Shown in pieces: positions 1 through 8,439 of a stretch of 64,000 nucleotides of DNA (position 1 is the first letter of the stretch; each line of letters starts with the position of its first letter). Below the pieces are notes generated by a model. It saw only the letters and a list, made by a program, of their open reading frames with translations. It had not been told where the DNA came from and did no database searches. The position numbers and the translations under genes are program-made. The stretch comes from Streptomyces ferrugineus. GTDB taxonomy: Bacteria > Actinomycetota > Actinomycetes > Streptomycetales > Streptomycetaceae. Location of the stretch: the NCBI RefSeq assembly GCF_015160855.1, contig NZ_CP063373.1, positions 6,014,001 through 6,078,000 on the forward strand. The letters are read 5' to 3'.

Positions 1-1
1 G

Positions 2-388
2 CCGGACTCGCACCGCGCCGCCGTCCCGCCCCTGCTGTCCGTGCGCACCAGCGTGTCCGCCACCTCGGTCGCGTGGAAGGGCGCCATCCACGCGGCATGC
101 CGGGCGGCGTGCCCGGAACCGGCTGCGGACGGGCCGCTGGCGGTCGAGCTCTGCTTCCGGGTGTCCGGCGGACGCAACTGGTCCACGCTCTGGAAGCCGG
201 CCATCGACGCCCTGGGGCCCCTGCTCGGAATGCCGGATCCGCACCGCCCCTTCCGGCCCTGCGACGACCGCGTCGTCGATCTCGCCCTGCATCGCAACCT
301 CGACGACTCGCTGGGCCACGACATCGTGATCGACGCTTGGTGCACCCCGTCACACCATAGTGAGCAACTCCCCCGCGATATCGGGTAG
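2..388 (+). CDS. Hypothetical protein, 5' end outside window (possible RusA-like fold)
   Basis: The reading frame is open from the first bases of the window, so the gene begins upstream; a GTG at 41 is internal and has no obvious ribosome site. The visible 128 codons end with TAG at 386-388. I do not recognise the family with confidence. The stretch with WSTLWKPAIDALGPLLG, followed about 15 residues later by DDRVVDLALHR, loosely resembles the spacing of aspartates in RusA-type Holliday-junction resolvases (a D..K..DAL segment, then DD.V). That link is a guess and the first aspartate of the RusA pattern is not obvious. A GIY-YIG protein follows 37 bp downstream on the same strand, so the two may be co-transcribed. 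Confidence 0.5.
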   Translation, partial: PDSHRAAVPPLLSVRTSVSATSVAWKGAIHAACRAACPEPAADGPLAVELCFRVSGGRNWSTLWKPAIDALGPLLGMPDPHRPFRPCDDRVVDLALHRNLDDSLGHDIVIDAWCTPSHHSEQLPRDIG

Positions 389-425
389 TCCATGACAGCG
401 ACAGCAACGGAAGTCTGGTGCGCAC

Positions 426-1019
426 GTGCCGAACGACGCGACCGTCCAGCAGGCCGCAGCAGACCTGTTCCGCGCGCCGCACGCCTTGAACGCGGCGCTC
501 GCCGCCCTGCCCACCACGGCGGGCCTGTACGCCTGGTGGGCGCCGCCCGAGGTCCTGGCCCCCTTCCATGGCCCCGCCGACTCAGGTGACGGCGGTCGGC
601 GCCTGCTCTACCTCGGCAAAGCCAAACGGCTGCGCTCCCGTATCGCCTCGAACCACCTCAGGGACTCCGGTCGCTCCACCCTGCGCCGCACCCTGGCCGG
701 ACTCCTCATCGACACCCAGGGCTACCGCACCACATGGACCGACCGCGTCGTCCTGGTCCCCGAAGACGAGCAACGCCTCACCGACTGGATGCACCGGAAC
801 CTCGCCCTCACCTGGAGCGAGCACCCCGACCCCGTGCCCCTGGAAACAGCGCTGATCTCCCGGCTGCGCCCACCGCTGAACGTGGACGGAGCGCGGGACG
901 GCACCACCCTGGACCGCGTCAGGCAGGCACGAGCCGCGTACTACGCCAGCGCCGGGCCCCGCCCGGCCACCGGCGAGAACGACAGCGGGAGCGGGGGCGG
1001 AAGGTCCGGTATAGCCTGA
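426..1019 (+). CDS. GIY-YIG domain-containing protein
   Basis: A 197-residue protein with the layout of a GIY-YIG nuclease domain. The first strand is GLYAWW (about residues 35-40, in place of GIY). The second is [14 protein letters not shown] (about 60-73, in place of YIG, with the conserved Arg). A helix follows, and then [16 protein letters not shown] near residue 140, holding the Glu/Asn that the family uses for metal and phosphate contacts. GIY-YIG proteins cut or repair DNA, but stand-alone Streptomyces members are mostly uncharacterised. The GTG start at 426 has a weak GGAAG site 11 bases upstream. The C-terminal 25 residues are Gly/Ser-rich and probably disordered. Confidence 0.75.
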   Translation: MPNDATVQQAAADLFRAPHALNAALAALPTTAGLYAWWAPPEVLAPFHGPADSGDGGRRLLYLGKAKRLRSRIASNHLRDSGRSTLRRTLAGLLIDTQGYRTTWTDRVVLVPEDEQRLTDWMHRNLALTWSEHPDPVPLETALISRLRPPLNVDGARDGTTLDRVRQARAAYYASAGPRPATGENDSGSGGGRSGIA

Positions 1020-1068
1020 AATAGCCCCAATCTCTCCACGCGCCTCGTTCATCGCTCCGGAGGGGATC

Positions 1069-1764
1069 ATGACCTTCGTCCAGCTCATCGACTGCAAGAC
1101 AAGCAACGTCGACCGACTCAACCGGCTGATGGACACCTGGGTCGAGGCGACTCAGGGCAAGCGGACCGCCACACACTCGATCGTCGGGCAGGACCACTCG
1201 GACCCCACCCATGTCGTCGAGATCGTGGAGTTCCCGTCGTACGAGGAGGCGATGAGGAACTCCAACCTCCCCGAGACCAACCGCATCTTCGAGGAACTCG
1301 TCGCCGCCTGCGAGGAGACGCCCACCTTCACCGATCTCGACGTCGTACGGGACGAACAGCTCAACAAGATCGTCGTCCGCCGCTTCTTCGACGAGGTCGT
1401 CAACGCCAAGAACCTCGACCTCGCCGACGAGCTGTGCACCGGCAACTACCGGGAGCACGACCCCGCGCTCTCCTCCGACGACGTCGACCTCGCCCAGGCC
1501 AAGCGTGAGAACGGCGAGATCCTGAACGCCTTCAACCCGCGGATCACGCTGCGGAGCCTGATCGCCGAGGGCGACCTGGTGACCTGCCGGATCGACTACC
1601 GAGGCCGGCACACCGGCAGCTATCAGGGGATGGAGCCCACCAACCGAGACGTCTCCGGGACCGGACACGCCACGTTCCGCTGCCAGGGCGGCAAGATCGC
1701 CGAGAGCTGGTGGAACTGGGACGACCTCGGGCTGCTGCGGCAGTTGGGGGTCGTTGAGGCCTGA
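1069..1764 (+). CDS. Ester cyclase-like protein: ABM-like N-domain plus SnoaL-like C-domain
   Basis: A 231-residue two-domain protein. Residues 1-95 look like a dimeric alpha/beta-barrel (EthD/ABM-like) domain. Residues 105-230 are a SnoaL-like, NTF2-fold 'ester cyclase' domain, visible in VVRRFFDEVVNAKNLDLADE, YREHDPAL and the C-terminal GKIAESWWNWDDLGLLRQLG. SnoaL relatives catalyse aldol ring closures in polyketide pathways, but most free-standing members have no known substrate. The ATG at 1069 follows a strong GGAGGGG site. No biosynthetic genes flank it, so I would not assign it to a pathway. Confidence 0.75.
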   Translation: MTFVQLIDCKTSNVDRLNRLMDTWVEATQGKRTATHSIVGQDHSDPTHVVEIVEFPSYEEAMRNSNLPETNRIFEELVAACEETPTFTDLDVVRDEQLNKIVVRRFFDEVVNAKNLDLADELCTGNYREHDPALSSDDVDLAQAKRENGEILNAFNPRITLRSLIAEGDLVTCRIDYRGRHTGSYQGMEPTNRDVSGTGHATFRCQGGKIAESWWNWDDLGLLRQLGVVEA

Positions 1765-1788
1765 CCTCGAGGGCCGAGTGCGAAGGCG

Positions 1789-2493
1789 TCATGACGGCGA
1801 CGAAACCCTCGCGCCGACCCTGCCGCGCAGATTGTGGAACTGGCGGGTCTGCATGATGAAGTGAGCGGGCTCCCCCAGCAGCACGTCGAAGGGCCGGGTG
1901 AGCGCACGCGGACGGCTCTGTCCGCGGGTGCGGACCACCAGACGGGTGCCGCCGTCGGTGGTCGGCCGCAGGTGGAAGCCCCAGATCCCGTCCATGCGGG
2001 CCTGCGGGAGAACATCCCACTGCGGGTCGAAGGAGTGGCCGGAGGGCAGGCGCAGATCCGAGCGCAGCACCAGGGTCCGGTTCGGCTCCAGGCGGGCCAC
2101 GGTGAACCAGGACTCGCCGTCCGGCGTCGCCTTCAGGCGTTGTCCCTCCTCCAGGTGCTGCCACTCGGGCGCGATGCGTTCCGCACTCGGTGCTCCGTAG
2201 TGGTCCAGGAGATCCCAGCTGTACCAGCCGGCGCGGTCGAATCCCATCTGCACCAGCCAGGGCCAGACCTTCTCGGGCGGCGCCGGAAGGGTGGTGGCCA
2301 TGGTCGAGGTGCCGTCGGCGTCGGGGAAGAGCTCGTCGCCCGGGTAGGCACGATCGGCCTCGTCCTGTGTCGCGCCCCAGGTCAGCAGCCTCGGCCGCAG
2401 CCGCAGCAGGTAGAGGGCCAGTGCGGCGGAGACCGCCGCGAAGGGGAGCAGACGGGCTCCCGGCAGCCGTCGGCATGATCGCTGCTCAAGCAT
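1789..2493 (-). CDS. SRPBCC-superfamily protein with N-terminal hydrophobic segment
   Basis: A 234-residue protein. A hydrophobic stretch at about 15-32 (LLPFAAVSAALALYLLRLRP) suggests a membrane anchor. The rest has the START/Bet v 1 (SRPBCC) pattern: TTLPAPPEKVWPWLVQMGFDRAGWYS, a strand-rich middle, and DGIWGFHLRPTTDGGTRLVVRTRG. Such domains bind hydrophobic ligands; the substrate is unknown. The ATG at 2493 is preceded by GAGGAGG at good spacing. The gene runs divergently from the glycosyltransferase gene that begins at 2756. Confidence 0.75.
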   Translation of the reverse strand: MLEQRSCRRLPGARLLPFAAVSAALALYLLRLRPRLLTWGATQDEADRAYPGDELFPDADGTSTMATTLPAPPEKVWPWLVQMGFDRAGWYSWDLLDHYGAPSAERIAPEWQHLEEGQRLKATPDGESWFTVARLEPNRTLVLRSDLRLPSGHSFDPQWDVLPQARMDGIWGFHLRPTTDGGTRLVVRTRGQSRPRALTRPFDVLLGEPAHFIMQTRQFHNLRGRVGARVSSPS

Positions 2494-2755
2494 CGTGTCC
2501 TCCTCGAAACCCGTCGTTTCTCTCGGCCTACCAGATACGGGACGGCCCGCACGAGGGCCGGTAGGCCCTCCGAGAGGCCCCGTCTGCCGGGCGGTCGCCT
2601 CGATCGACCGGGGGTGTTCACCGCCGGGCTCGCTCGGTGGCGGCGGGCACTGCTCACCACGCCCTCCCCAACTCGCCTCCGAACAGGATGAGTTGCCGCA
2701 ATCTCAAGGCATGATGTACATGCGCCAGGGCGAGTTGACGGCGGGGGGAGTTCAT

Positions 2756-4351
2756 GTGCGTCGGCCGCGGATCTCAGCGACGGCGATGCTTGGGTATCTG
2801 GAGCTGCGAGGAGCCTGCGACCTGCGGCATCCGGTGCACGATCGAGATCGTGTGAACCGCTGGTACCGGTGCTTGCTCGCGGCCCTTCTCGCCCTGCTCG
2901 TCGGGCTGGTGGGTCTGTGGAAGCTGGACCGTGACGCATCCTCCTGGCGGGATGAGGCCGTCAGCTATGACGTGGGGAAGCGGTCGCTGGGCGAGTTGTG
3001 GCTCTTGGTGCAGAACATCGACGCCGTCCACGGCCTGTACTACTTCCTTGCCCACGTGTCACTCGCCGTGTGGGACGACGGTGTCCTGACCCTGCGTGTC
3101 CTGTCGGTATTGGGCACGCTGCTCGCGGTCTTGGGCGTCTATGCCATCGGCAGCCGCCTCGGCGACCCGGCGACCGGGTTCTTGGCCGGGTTCGCCTTCC
3201 TGTGCGTCCCGCAGGTGCAGTTCTATGCGCAAGAAGCCCGCTCGTACGCGTTGGTGAGCGCGGCGGTGGTGTGGGCGACCTGGTTCTTCGTGCGTGCGTT
3301 GCAGGACGGTCGGCGACGCTGGTGGGCCGGGTACGGTGGGCTGCTCCTGCTGGCCGGGTGGCTGCACGTGTTCGCCTTGCTCGTCCTCCTCGGACACGCC
3401 GTGACGCTCTGGTGCAGCGGCCGCCTGCATCGACTCGGGCGGCGCTGGTTGTCCACGACCGCGTTTGTCGGTTGTGCCGTGGCTCCGCTGGCCGTGGTCA
3501 GCGCCGGTCAGGCGGCGGAGCAGTTGGAGTGGCTGGGCCGGCCCGGCGTCCAGGACTGGCTGGGATTCGCCCTGCCTGTCGCGGCGGCGCTCGCCTTGAG
3601 CGTGCCGCTTCGTCGACGACGTGAAACGCCGGCCCGAGCGGTGACTCTTCCTGCCGTGGGACTGCCGCTGCTGATCGTCCCGGCCGGCTTCCTGCTCGTC
3701 GTGTCCCTCGCGCGCCCCTGGTACGTGGACCGCTATGTCCTGTACGGCATGTCCGGGCTGGCGCTCGTTGTCGGCCAAGCCCTACGGCACTGGCAGTTGG
3801 TCCTCCGAGCTGAGGCAGACCCGGCTCGCCGGAGGCGTCGGCTGTATGCCACCGCGGCCACCGGGTTCGTCATCTTCTCGGCTCTGGGCCCCTGGTACTG
3901 GCAGCAGCGCACTCCCGCAAGTCGCACCGACAGCGTGGAAAGCTACTGGGGACTCACCGCCACATCGCCGGACGACCCCGAACCGGTCCTGTTCCAGCCC
4001 GCGCGGCGCCGGGTGTGGGTCCTGGCCCGGCCTGCCGTCTTCGGGCCGATCGACGACATCGCGTTGCAGCAGACGCCGGCTGCCTCTGGCACGCTGTACG
4101 GCGTCGAAGCGTCGCCTGACGTGATCAAGCGGCGCATGCTCCGGCATCGCGAGATCAATGTCCTGCGCGACCGCCCTGACCAGCCACGGGACAACACTCC
4201 AGCGGAGATCGTCAAACGGGAAGTCCTGCGCCGGCACTATCAGCTGTGCTGGGTGATCCCGGTGAACGGCGGCGAATCCGCCATCTTCATCCGTCGCGAT
4301 GCCGCCCCGGAGGACCCCCTGTGCGCGCCGGGCCGGGACATTTACAGCTGA
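2756..4351 (+). CDS. GT-C family membrane glycosyltransferase (family 39-like)
   Basis: A polytopic membrane protein of about 531 residues, rich in Leu/Val/Ala helices (roughly 10-12). The first helix (about 37-55) is followed by DRDASSWRDEAVSYDVGKRS, the acidic loop motif expected of GT-39/PMT-type enzymes that take sugar from a polyprenyl-phosphate donor and act on the outer face of the membrane. Start choice: GTG 2756 has a GGGGGAG site five bases upstream. The frame is open further 5' (to 2495) but has no ribosome site there. GTG 2852, just before the first helix, is an alternative. The soluble C-terminal 130 residues are probably extracytoplasmic. Acceptor unknown. Confidence 0.75.
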   Translation: MRRPRISATAMLGYLELRGACDLRHPVHDRDRVNRWYRCLLAALLALLVGLVGLWKLDRDASSWRDEAVSYDVGKRSLGELWLLVQNIDAVHGLYYFLAHVSLAVWDDGVLTLRVLSVLGTLLAVLGVYAIGSRLGDPATGFLAGFAFLCVPQVQFYAQEARSYALVSAAVVWATWFFVRALQDGRRRWWAGYGGLLLLAGWLHVFALLVLLGHAVTLWCSGRLHRLGRRWLSTTAFVGCAVAPLAVVSAGQAAEQLEWLGRPGVQDWLGFALPVAAALALSVPLRRRRETPARAVTLPAVGLPLLIVPAGFLLVVSLARPWYVDRYVLYGMSGLALVVGQALRHWQLVLRAEADPARRRRRLYATAATGFVIFSALGPWYWQQRTPASRTDSVESYWGLTATSPDDPEPVLFQPARRRVWVLARPAVFGPIDDIALQQTPAASGTLYGVEASPDVIKRRMLRHREINVLRDRPDQPRDNTPAEIVKREVLRRHYQLCWVIPVNGGESAIFIRRDAAPEDPLCAPGRDIYS

Positions 4352-4474
4352 CCCTCCCGTCCCGACCCAACAGAGTGTCCTGCGGTGCCGGGCGGCCGCC
4401 CGTCAGGGCCGTTCCGCCCCCCGCTCGGCAAGGCATCTCGACTCGCCGCCCGGAAACTGGCACCGTAAACCAGC

Positions 4475-6520
4475 GTGAACCTGACCAAAAACGGGCAAAC
4501 GGTAAGTTCGGTGCGCTGGAGGCTCGTGCTGGCCAGCACCACCATGCTCTTCGTCGAGCTGGCGCTGATCAGATGGGCGGGCGCCAACGTCGTCCACCTC
4601 AGCTACTTTTCCAACTTCATCCTGCTGGGATCCTTCCTCGGGATCGGCATCGGCTTCCTGATCCCCGCCGCGCGCGGGCAGTGGCTCAAACGCTGGACGC
4701 CGATCCCGCTCGCTCTGCTCGTCATCCTCGTACGCGCCTATCCGGTGCAGGTGCGTCAGAGCAGCAGCGAGGTCATCTACTTCACCGCCGTGAAGACCAC
4801 CGGCCTGCCCCAGTGGGTGACTCTGCCGGCCATCTTCCTGCTGACCGCGGTGATCATGGCCGGCATCGGCAAGATCACCGCCGATCTCTTCCGCCAGCTC
4901 ACCTCCCTCGACGCCTACCGCTACGATCTGCTCGGCAGCATCGCCGGCTCGGTCTCCTTCGCCGTACTGTCGTGGCTGCGCGCCCCCTCGGTCGCCTGGG
5001 GCCTCCTGGCCGCCGCGGCCCTGCTGGTCCTCGGCGGGCGCCGCAACACCCTGCTGTACGGGATCCCCCTCACGGCGATGGTCGCCGCGCTGTTCCTGGA
5101 GACGACCGCGGCCGGCGTCTCCTGGTCGCCGTACTACAAGATCCAGCTCAAGCCCTCGCCGACCGCCACCCGGACGTACAACATCTCCGCCAACGGCGTC
5201 CCCCATCAGAGCACCGCGCCGCTCCCGGTGCTGATGCGGGAGAACTCGCCCTACCGGCAGGCGTACGACCAGACACCCGACAACCCGCACAAGCGGGTGC
5301 TGGTCATCGGGGCCGGCAACGGCAACGACGTCGCGGTCGCGCTGGCGCACGGAGCGGAGCGTGTCGACGCGGTCGAAATCGATCCGCGGCTGCAGGAGAT
5401 CGGCGCGACACTGCACCCCGCCAGGCCCTACGACGATCCCCGGGTGCACGCCCACATCGACGACGGACGGGCGTTCCTGGAGCGGACCGACACCAAGTAC
5501 GACCTCATCGTGCTGGCGCTGCCGGACTCCCTGACCCTGGTGTCGGGGGCGAGCAATCTCCGGCTGGAGAGCTACTTGTTCACCCGGCAGGCGTTCCAGG
5601 CCGCGCGCGATCACCTGGCGCCGGACGGCGCGTTCGCCATGTACAACTACTACCGCAAGGCCTGGCTGGTCGACCGCTTCGCCGGAGACCTCGACAGCAT
5701 CTACGGCCACGCCCCCTGTATGACGACGTACAAGCGGAACGCGGCCGTGCTGGTGGCCGGGATGAGCCCCGCCGACCAGTCCTGCAAGCAGACCTGGCAG
5801 CCCAGCGGCCCGGTCCCGGCGGCCGCGAGCGACGACCATCCCTTCCCCTATCTGCTCCACCGGACCATCCCGACGCTCTACGTGGGTGCCCTGGGCGCGA
5901 TCCTGCTGGTGACGCTGTTGTCGGTGCGCATGACCGGGGTCCGTATCCGCAGCACGTTCCGTTACTTCGACATGTTCCTGCTGGGTGCGGCCTTCATGCT
6001 GCTGGAAACGAAGAACGTGATCGGCTTCGCGCTCTACTTCGGTACGACATGGCTGGTCAACGCCCTCGTCTTCTTCGGCGTCCTGCTCTCCGTCCTCGCG
6101 GCGGTCGAGGTCCGGCGCAGGATGCGCGGTGCCGACCAGCGACTGCTGCAACTCCTCCTCTTCGGCTCGCTCGCGGTGGCCTGGCTCGTTCCCACGCAGG
6201 CCGTGCTGTCGCTGCCGTTCGCCGGGCGGCTCGCCGCGGCCATCGCCCTGGCCTTCGCCCCGATCTTCTGCGCCAACCTCATCTTCTCGGACCGCCTCGC
6301 GAAGGCGCCGGACCCGACGTCCGCGTTCGGCGCGAATCTGCTGGGCGCGCTGACCGGCGGTGCGCTGGAGTATCTGGCGCTGGTGACGGGCTATCAGGCG
6401 TTGCTGCTGGTCGTCGCCACCCTGTATCTGGGGGCATACGTCGCCATGCGTTACGCCGGTCGAGGGCCGGGTGGGCCGACGACGCCGGTGCCAGACAGGG
6501 CGATGGCCGCCAAGACCTGA
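4475..6520 (+). CDS. Membrane protein with spermidine-synthase-like (Rossmann methyltransferase fold) domain
   Basis: A 681-residue protein in three parts. An N-terminal block of six or so membrane helices (about 10-215) comes first. A soluble Rossmann domain (about 265-440) follows, with VLVIGAGNGNDVAVAL (nucleoside-binding glycine loop), DAVEIDPRL (acidic residue for the ribose) and DDGRAFLERTDTKYDLIVLAL. The C-terminal helical block (about 465-670) ends the protein. This layout matches membrane-embedded spermidine-synthase homologues common in bacteria; their reaction is not established, and aminopropyl transfer should not be assumed. GTG 4475 has only a weak ribosome site; GTG 4511 is possible. 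It lies 123 bp after the glycosyltransferase gene on the same strand. Confidence 0.75.
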   Translation: MNLTKNGQTVSSVRWRLVLASTTMLFVELALIRWAGANVVHLSYFSNFILLGSFLGIGIGFLIPAARGQWLKRWTPIPLALLVILVRAYPVQVRQSSSEVIYFTAVKTTGLPQWVTLPAIFLLTAVIMAGIGKITADLFRQLTSLDAYRYDLLGSIAGSVSFAVLSWLRAPSVAWGLLAAAALLVLGGRRNTLLYGIPLTAMVAALFLETTAAGVSWSPYYKIQLKPSPTATRTYNISANGVPHQSTAPLPVLMRENSPYRQAYDQTPDNPHKRVLVIGAGNGNDVAVALAHGAERVDAVEIDPRLQEIGATLHPARPYDDPRVHAHIDDGRAFLERTDTKYDLIVLALPDSLTLVSGASNLRLESYLFTRQAFQAARDHLAPDGAFAMYNYYRKAWLVDRFAGDLDSIYGHAPCMTTYKRNAAVLVAGMSPADQSCKQTWQPSGPVPAAASDDHPFPYLLHRTIPTLYVGALGAILLVTLLSVRMTGVRIRSTFRYFDMFLLGAAFMLLETKNVIGFALYFGTTWLVNALVFFGVLLSVLAAVEVRRRMRGADQRLLQLLLFGSLAVAWLVPTQAVLSLPFAGRLAAAIALAFAPIFCANLIFSDRLAKAPDPTSAFGANLLGALTGGALEYLALVTGYQALLLVVATLYLGAYVAMRYAGRGPGGPTTPVPDRAMAAKT

Positions 6521-6568
6521 CCTCGGGCCCCGAAGAGTCGCGTGGCAGGGCCACGCGGCACAGAACGC

Positions 6569-6604
6569 GCAGGACCCGCCGGGCGCGCCCCCGGCGGGTC
6601 CTGC
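6569..6604. terminator. Bidirectional terminator hairpin
   Basis: A perfect 15-bp inverted repeat (GCAGGACCCGCCGGG and its complement) around a six-base loop. It sits between the convergent ends of the spermidine-synthase-like gene and cbtA, so it can serve both strands. There is no clear T-run, as is usual in Streptomyces. Confidence 0.8.
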
Positions 6605-6620
6605 CCTGTTCCGGCGGGCT

Positions 6621-7370
6621 CTATGCCGCCACGGTGGATGTCTGCCGTCCGACCGGCTTCGGTTCGAGGACGCGTTCCGCCAGGTACCCGAAGAGCACCC
6701 CGAACGCCGTCCACAGCACCGCCTGGACGCCGATGGCGGCCAGTCGGAACTCCCACAGGTCGGTCGCCGGGAAGCCCTTGGGCACGTTCTCGCCGGACGG
6801 CAGGAACACCATCGCGACGGTCAGCGCCGCGACGAAGGCCCCGCCGGCGGTGACCGAGGCGTTCCAGTTGCCCAGCCTGGGTGCGAGGCGGCGGCCGAGC
6901 AGCACCGCCGCGATCGTCAGCAGTCCGCTGAGGGCGATCATCAGGAAGAACAGGGCGGTCCGCTGGTCGAGGGTGTCGGGGTTGCCGACCGCGGGCGGGT
7001 TGGCCGGGTACTTCAGCATCGGGACCAGATACCCGGCCCCGAACGCGGCGAGCGCGGTCAGCGCCGCGGTGGCACGCGCCCCGAAGCGGCCGACGCGGCC
7101 CAGCGCGAAGCAGAACGCGAGCGCGGCGATGCCGCCCACCGCGACCCCGTAGACGAGGACGCCCGTGGCCAGGCCGGCCGTGGCCTGCACACCACGGCTG
7201 ACCGATTCCTCCCCTCCTGCCTCGTGAGGGGACTGGGCGGACTCGAAGGCGATGGCCGCGTCCACCGGTCCCTCGCCCACCAGATACGCGAAGATCAGCG
7301 CCGGTATCCCGGCGATGAGCCCCGCGAGCATGCCGCGCACCAACAGGGTGCGCACAACAGTGGAGTTCAT
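6621..7370 (-). CDS. cbtA: CbtA, predicted cobalt transporter subunit
   Basis: A 249-residue membrane protein with about six helices, matching CbtA. That family was predicted as a cobalt transporter because it is regulated by B12 riboswitches and partners with CbtB. I start at MNSTVVRTLLVRGMLAG (7370); the open frame upstream runs through cbtB in another frame and is not protein-like. The gene lies 16 bp downstream of cbtB, clearly in the same transcript under the cobalamin riboswitch. The loop after the first helix (about 35-50) is acidic and could sit at the metal entry side. Function is predicted from context, not proven. Confidence 0.85.
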   Translation of the reverse strand: MNSTVVRTLLVRGMLAGLIAGIPALIFAYLVGEGPVDAAIAFESAQSPHEAGGEESVSRGVQATAGLATGVLVYGVAVGGIAALAFCFALGRVGRFGARATAALTALAAFGAGYLVPMLKYPANPPAVGNPDTLDQRTALFFLMIALSGLLTIAAVLLGRRLAPRLGNWNASVTAGGAFVAALTVAMVFLPSGENVPKGFPATDLWEFRLAAIGVQAVLWTAFGVLFGYLAERVLEPKPVGRQTSTVAA

Positions 7371-7386
7371 CGGTGCTCGACCCGCC

Positions 7387-7605
7387 TCAGTGGCAGGGGA
7401 AGCCGAGCAGGTGGCGTGCGTCGTGCACCCACTCGTGGACGCCCTCACCGGACAGGACGGCGGTGGCGCCCTGCTCGGCACCGACGAAGTACAGCAGGAC
7501 GAGCATCAGGATGCCGAAGAAGACCGCCCACAGGGCGATGGCCCGCAGCGGCAGCGGTGTGACGGCCTGAGTGGTGGGGGTGGGGGCAGCGGTGGACTGC
7601 GCCAT
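7387..7605 (-). CDS. cbtB: CbtB, predicted cobalt transporter small subunit
   Basis: A 72-residue protein with one membrane helix (about 21-42: AIALWAVFFGILMLVLLYFV). The short C-terminal tail carries HEWVHDARHLLGFPCH, the His-rich ending typical of CbtB and the likely metal-handling site. The ATG at 7605 has GAGGAGG upstream. It is the first gene of the cbtBA operon, 100 bases after the B12 box of the riboswitch. Confidence 0.9.
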   Translation of the reverse strand: MAQSTAAPTPTTQAVTPLPLRAIALWAVFFGILMLVLLYFVGAEQGATAVLSGEGVHEWVHDARHLLGFPCH

Positions 7606-7634
7606 GGCGAGACCTCCTCGGGAACACGCGTCCC

Positions 7635-7790
7635 GCAATCGTGTGGAGCACTCGACGACGGCGTTGGGTCTGACTCACCACCTCCTCTTGTCGAGGGGTG
7701 GCACACAGTGGCGCGACCGTGCCGGAATTGCACCGGGCTTCCGTTCCGCCGTCGTCCTGTCGCCCAGAGCGTAGGGGCAATACGGGATTC
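7635..7790 (-). promoter_or_regulatory. Cobalamin (AdoCbl) riboswitch upstream of cbtB
   Basis: Read on the minus strand, 7746 to 7706 carries the conserved B12 box: a GGAACGGAAGCCCGGTGCAA segment, then TTCCGGCACGGTCGCGCCACTGT (split here into two runs). This matches the consensus GGAA-GGTG-AA-TCC-C-G-C-GCCACTGT. A following hairpin (about 7678-7704) and a GAGTCAGACC element (about 7668-7677) fit the 3' part of the aptamer. The leader then runs about 60 bases to cbtB. In the known logic, bound cobalamin would lower expression of the predicted cobalt importer. The 5' limit is approximate. Confidence 0.88.
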
Positions 7791-7857
7791 GGCCAACATG
7801 GCGTACGCCACCTACGATGGGCGGCCGATGCCGTGGACCTGCCATGAGGGGGATGTC

Positions 7858-8439
7858 ATGACCGTCCGGCTGATGCTGGTGTGCGCCGCGGCACCGACGG
7901 GACGCGAGGTGCGGTTCGCCGACACCGTCCCCGACGAGCGGGCGCTGCGGCAGGCGCGCTCGATCGGGGACGGGCTGCCCTCGGCCGGCCTCCGGTGCAC
8001 GGCGCCGTCGCAGCGGTGCCGCCGGACGGCCACGGCCCTGGGGTGGGACGCCGTACCCGAGGAACCCGCACTGCGTGCGCTCGACATGGGCCGCTGGCAG
8101 GGCCGCAGCCTCGACGAGGTCGCGGCCGACGAGCCGGACGCGCTCGGTGCCTGGCTGACGGATCCCCAGGCCGCGCCCCACGCGGGCGAGTCGGTCGCCG
8201 AGCTGTGCCGGCGGGTCGCCGCATGGGCCGACGGGCTCTTGCCCGACGCGGGGCGGGTGCAGGCCGTGGTGGACCAGGCGGTGGCACGTGCCGCGGTCGT
8301 CCACGCGCTGTCCGCGCCGGAGCGCTCCTTCTGGCGCGTCGACGTGCCACCGCTCACCGTCGTACAGCTCACCGGCCGGGGCGGCCGGTGGAACCTGCGG
8401 ATGGGAACGGCCACCAGCGGTGACGGTCAGGACCGGTAG
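7858..8439 (+). CDS. Degenerate histidine-phosphatase-superfamily protein
   Basis: A 193-residue protein with the phosphoglycerate-mutase-like layout: TVRLMLVCAAAPTGREVRF at the N-terminus, QRCRRTATALGWDAVPEEPA, and LDMGRWQGRSLDEVAAD. The ending FWRVDVPPLTVVQL is typical of CobC-like members. The catalytic RHG that should lie at residues 9-11 reads CAA, and the second catalytic His in the VVxHG strand is also lost (VVDQA). It is therefore probably not a phosphatase. ATG 7858 follows GAGGGGG. It is divergent from the B12-regulated cbtBA operon and overlaps the multicopper oxidase gene by 13 bp at its 3' end. A role linked to cobalt or cobalamin is inference only. Confidence 0.7.
   Translation: MTVRLMLVCAAAPTGREVRFADTVPDERALRQARSIGDGLPSAGLRCTAPSQRCRRTATALGWDAVPEEPALRALDMGRWQGRSLDEVAADEPDALGAWLTDPQAAPHAGESVAELCRRVAAWADGLLPDAGRVQAVVDQAVARAAVVHALSAPERSFWRVDVPPLTVVQLTGRGGRWNLRMGTATSGDGQDR

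Noticed and set aside
4246..7152. A 968-codon open frame antisense or out of frame to the spermidine-synthase-like gene
   Set aside because: It has Arg/Pro/Gly-rich low-complexity composition typical of a shadow frame in high-G+C DNA, and it overlaps a gene with clear domains.
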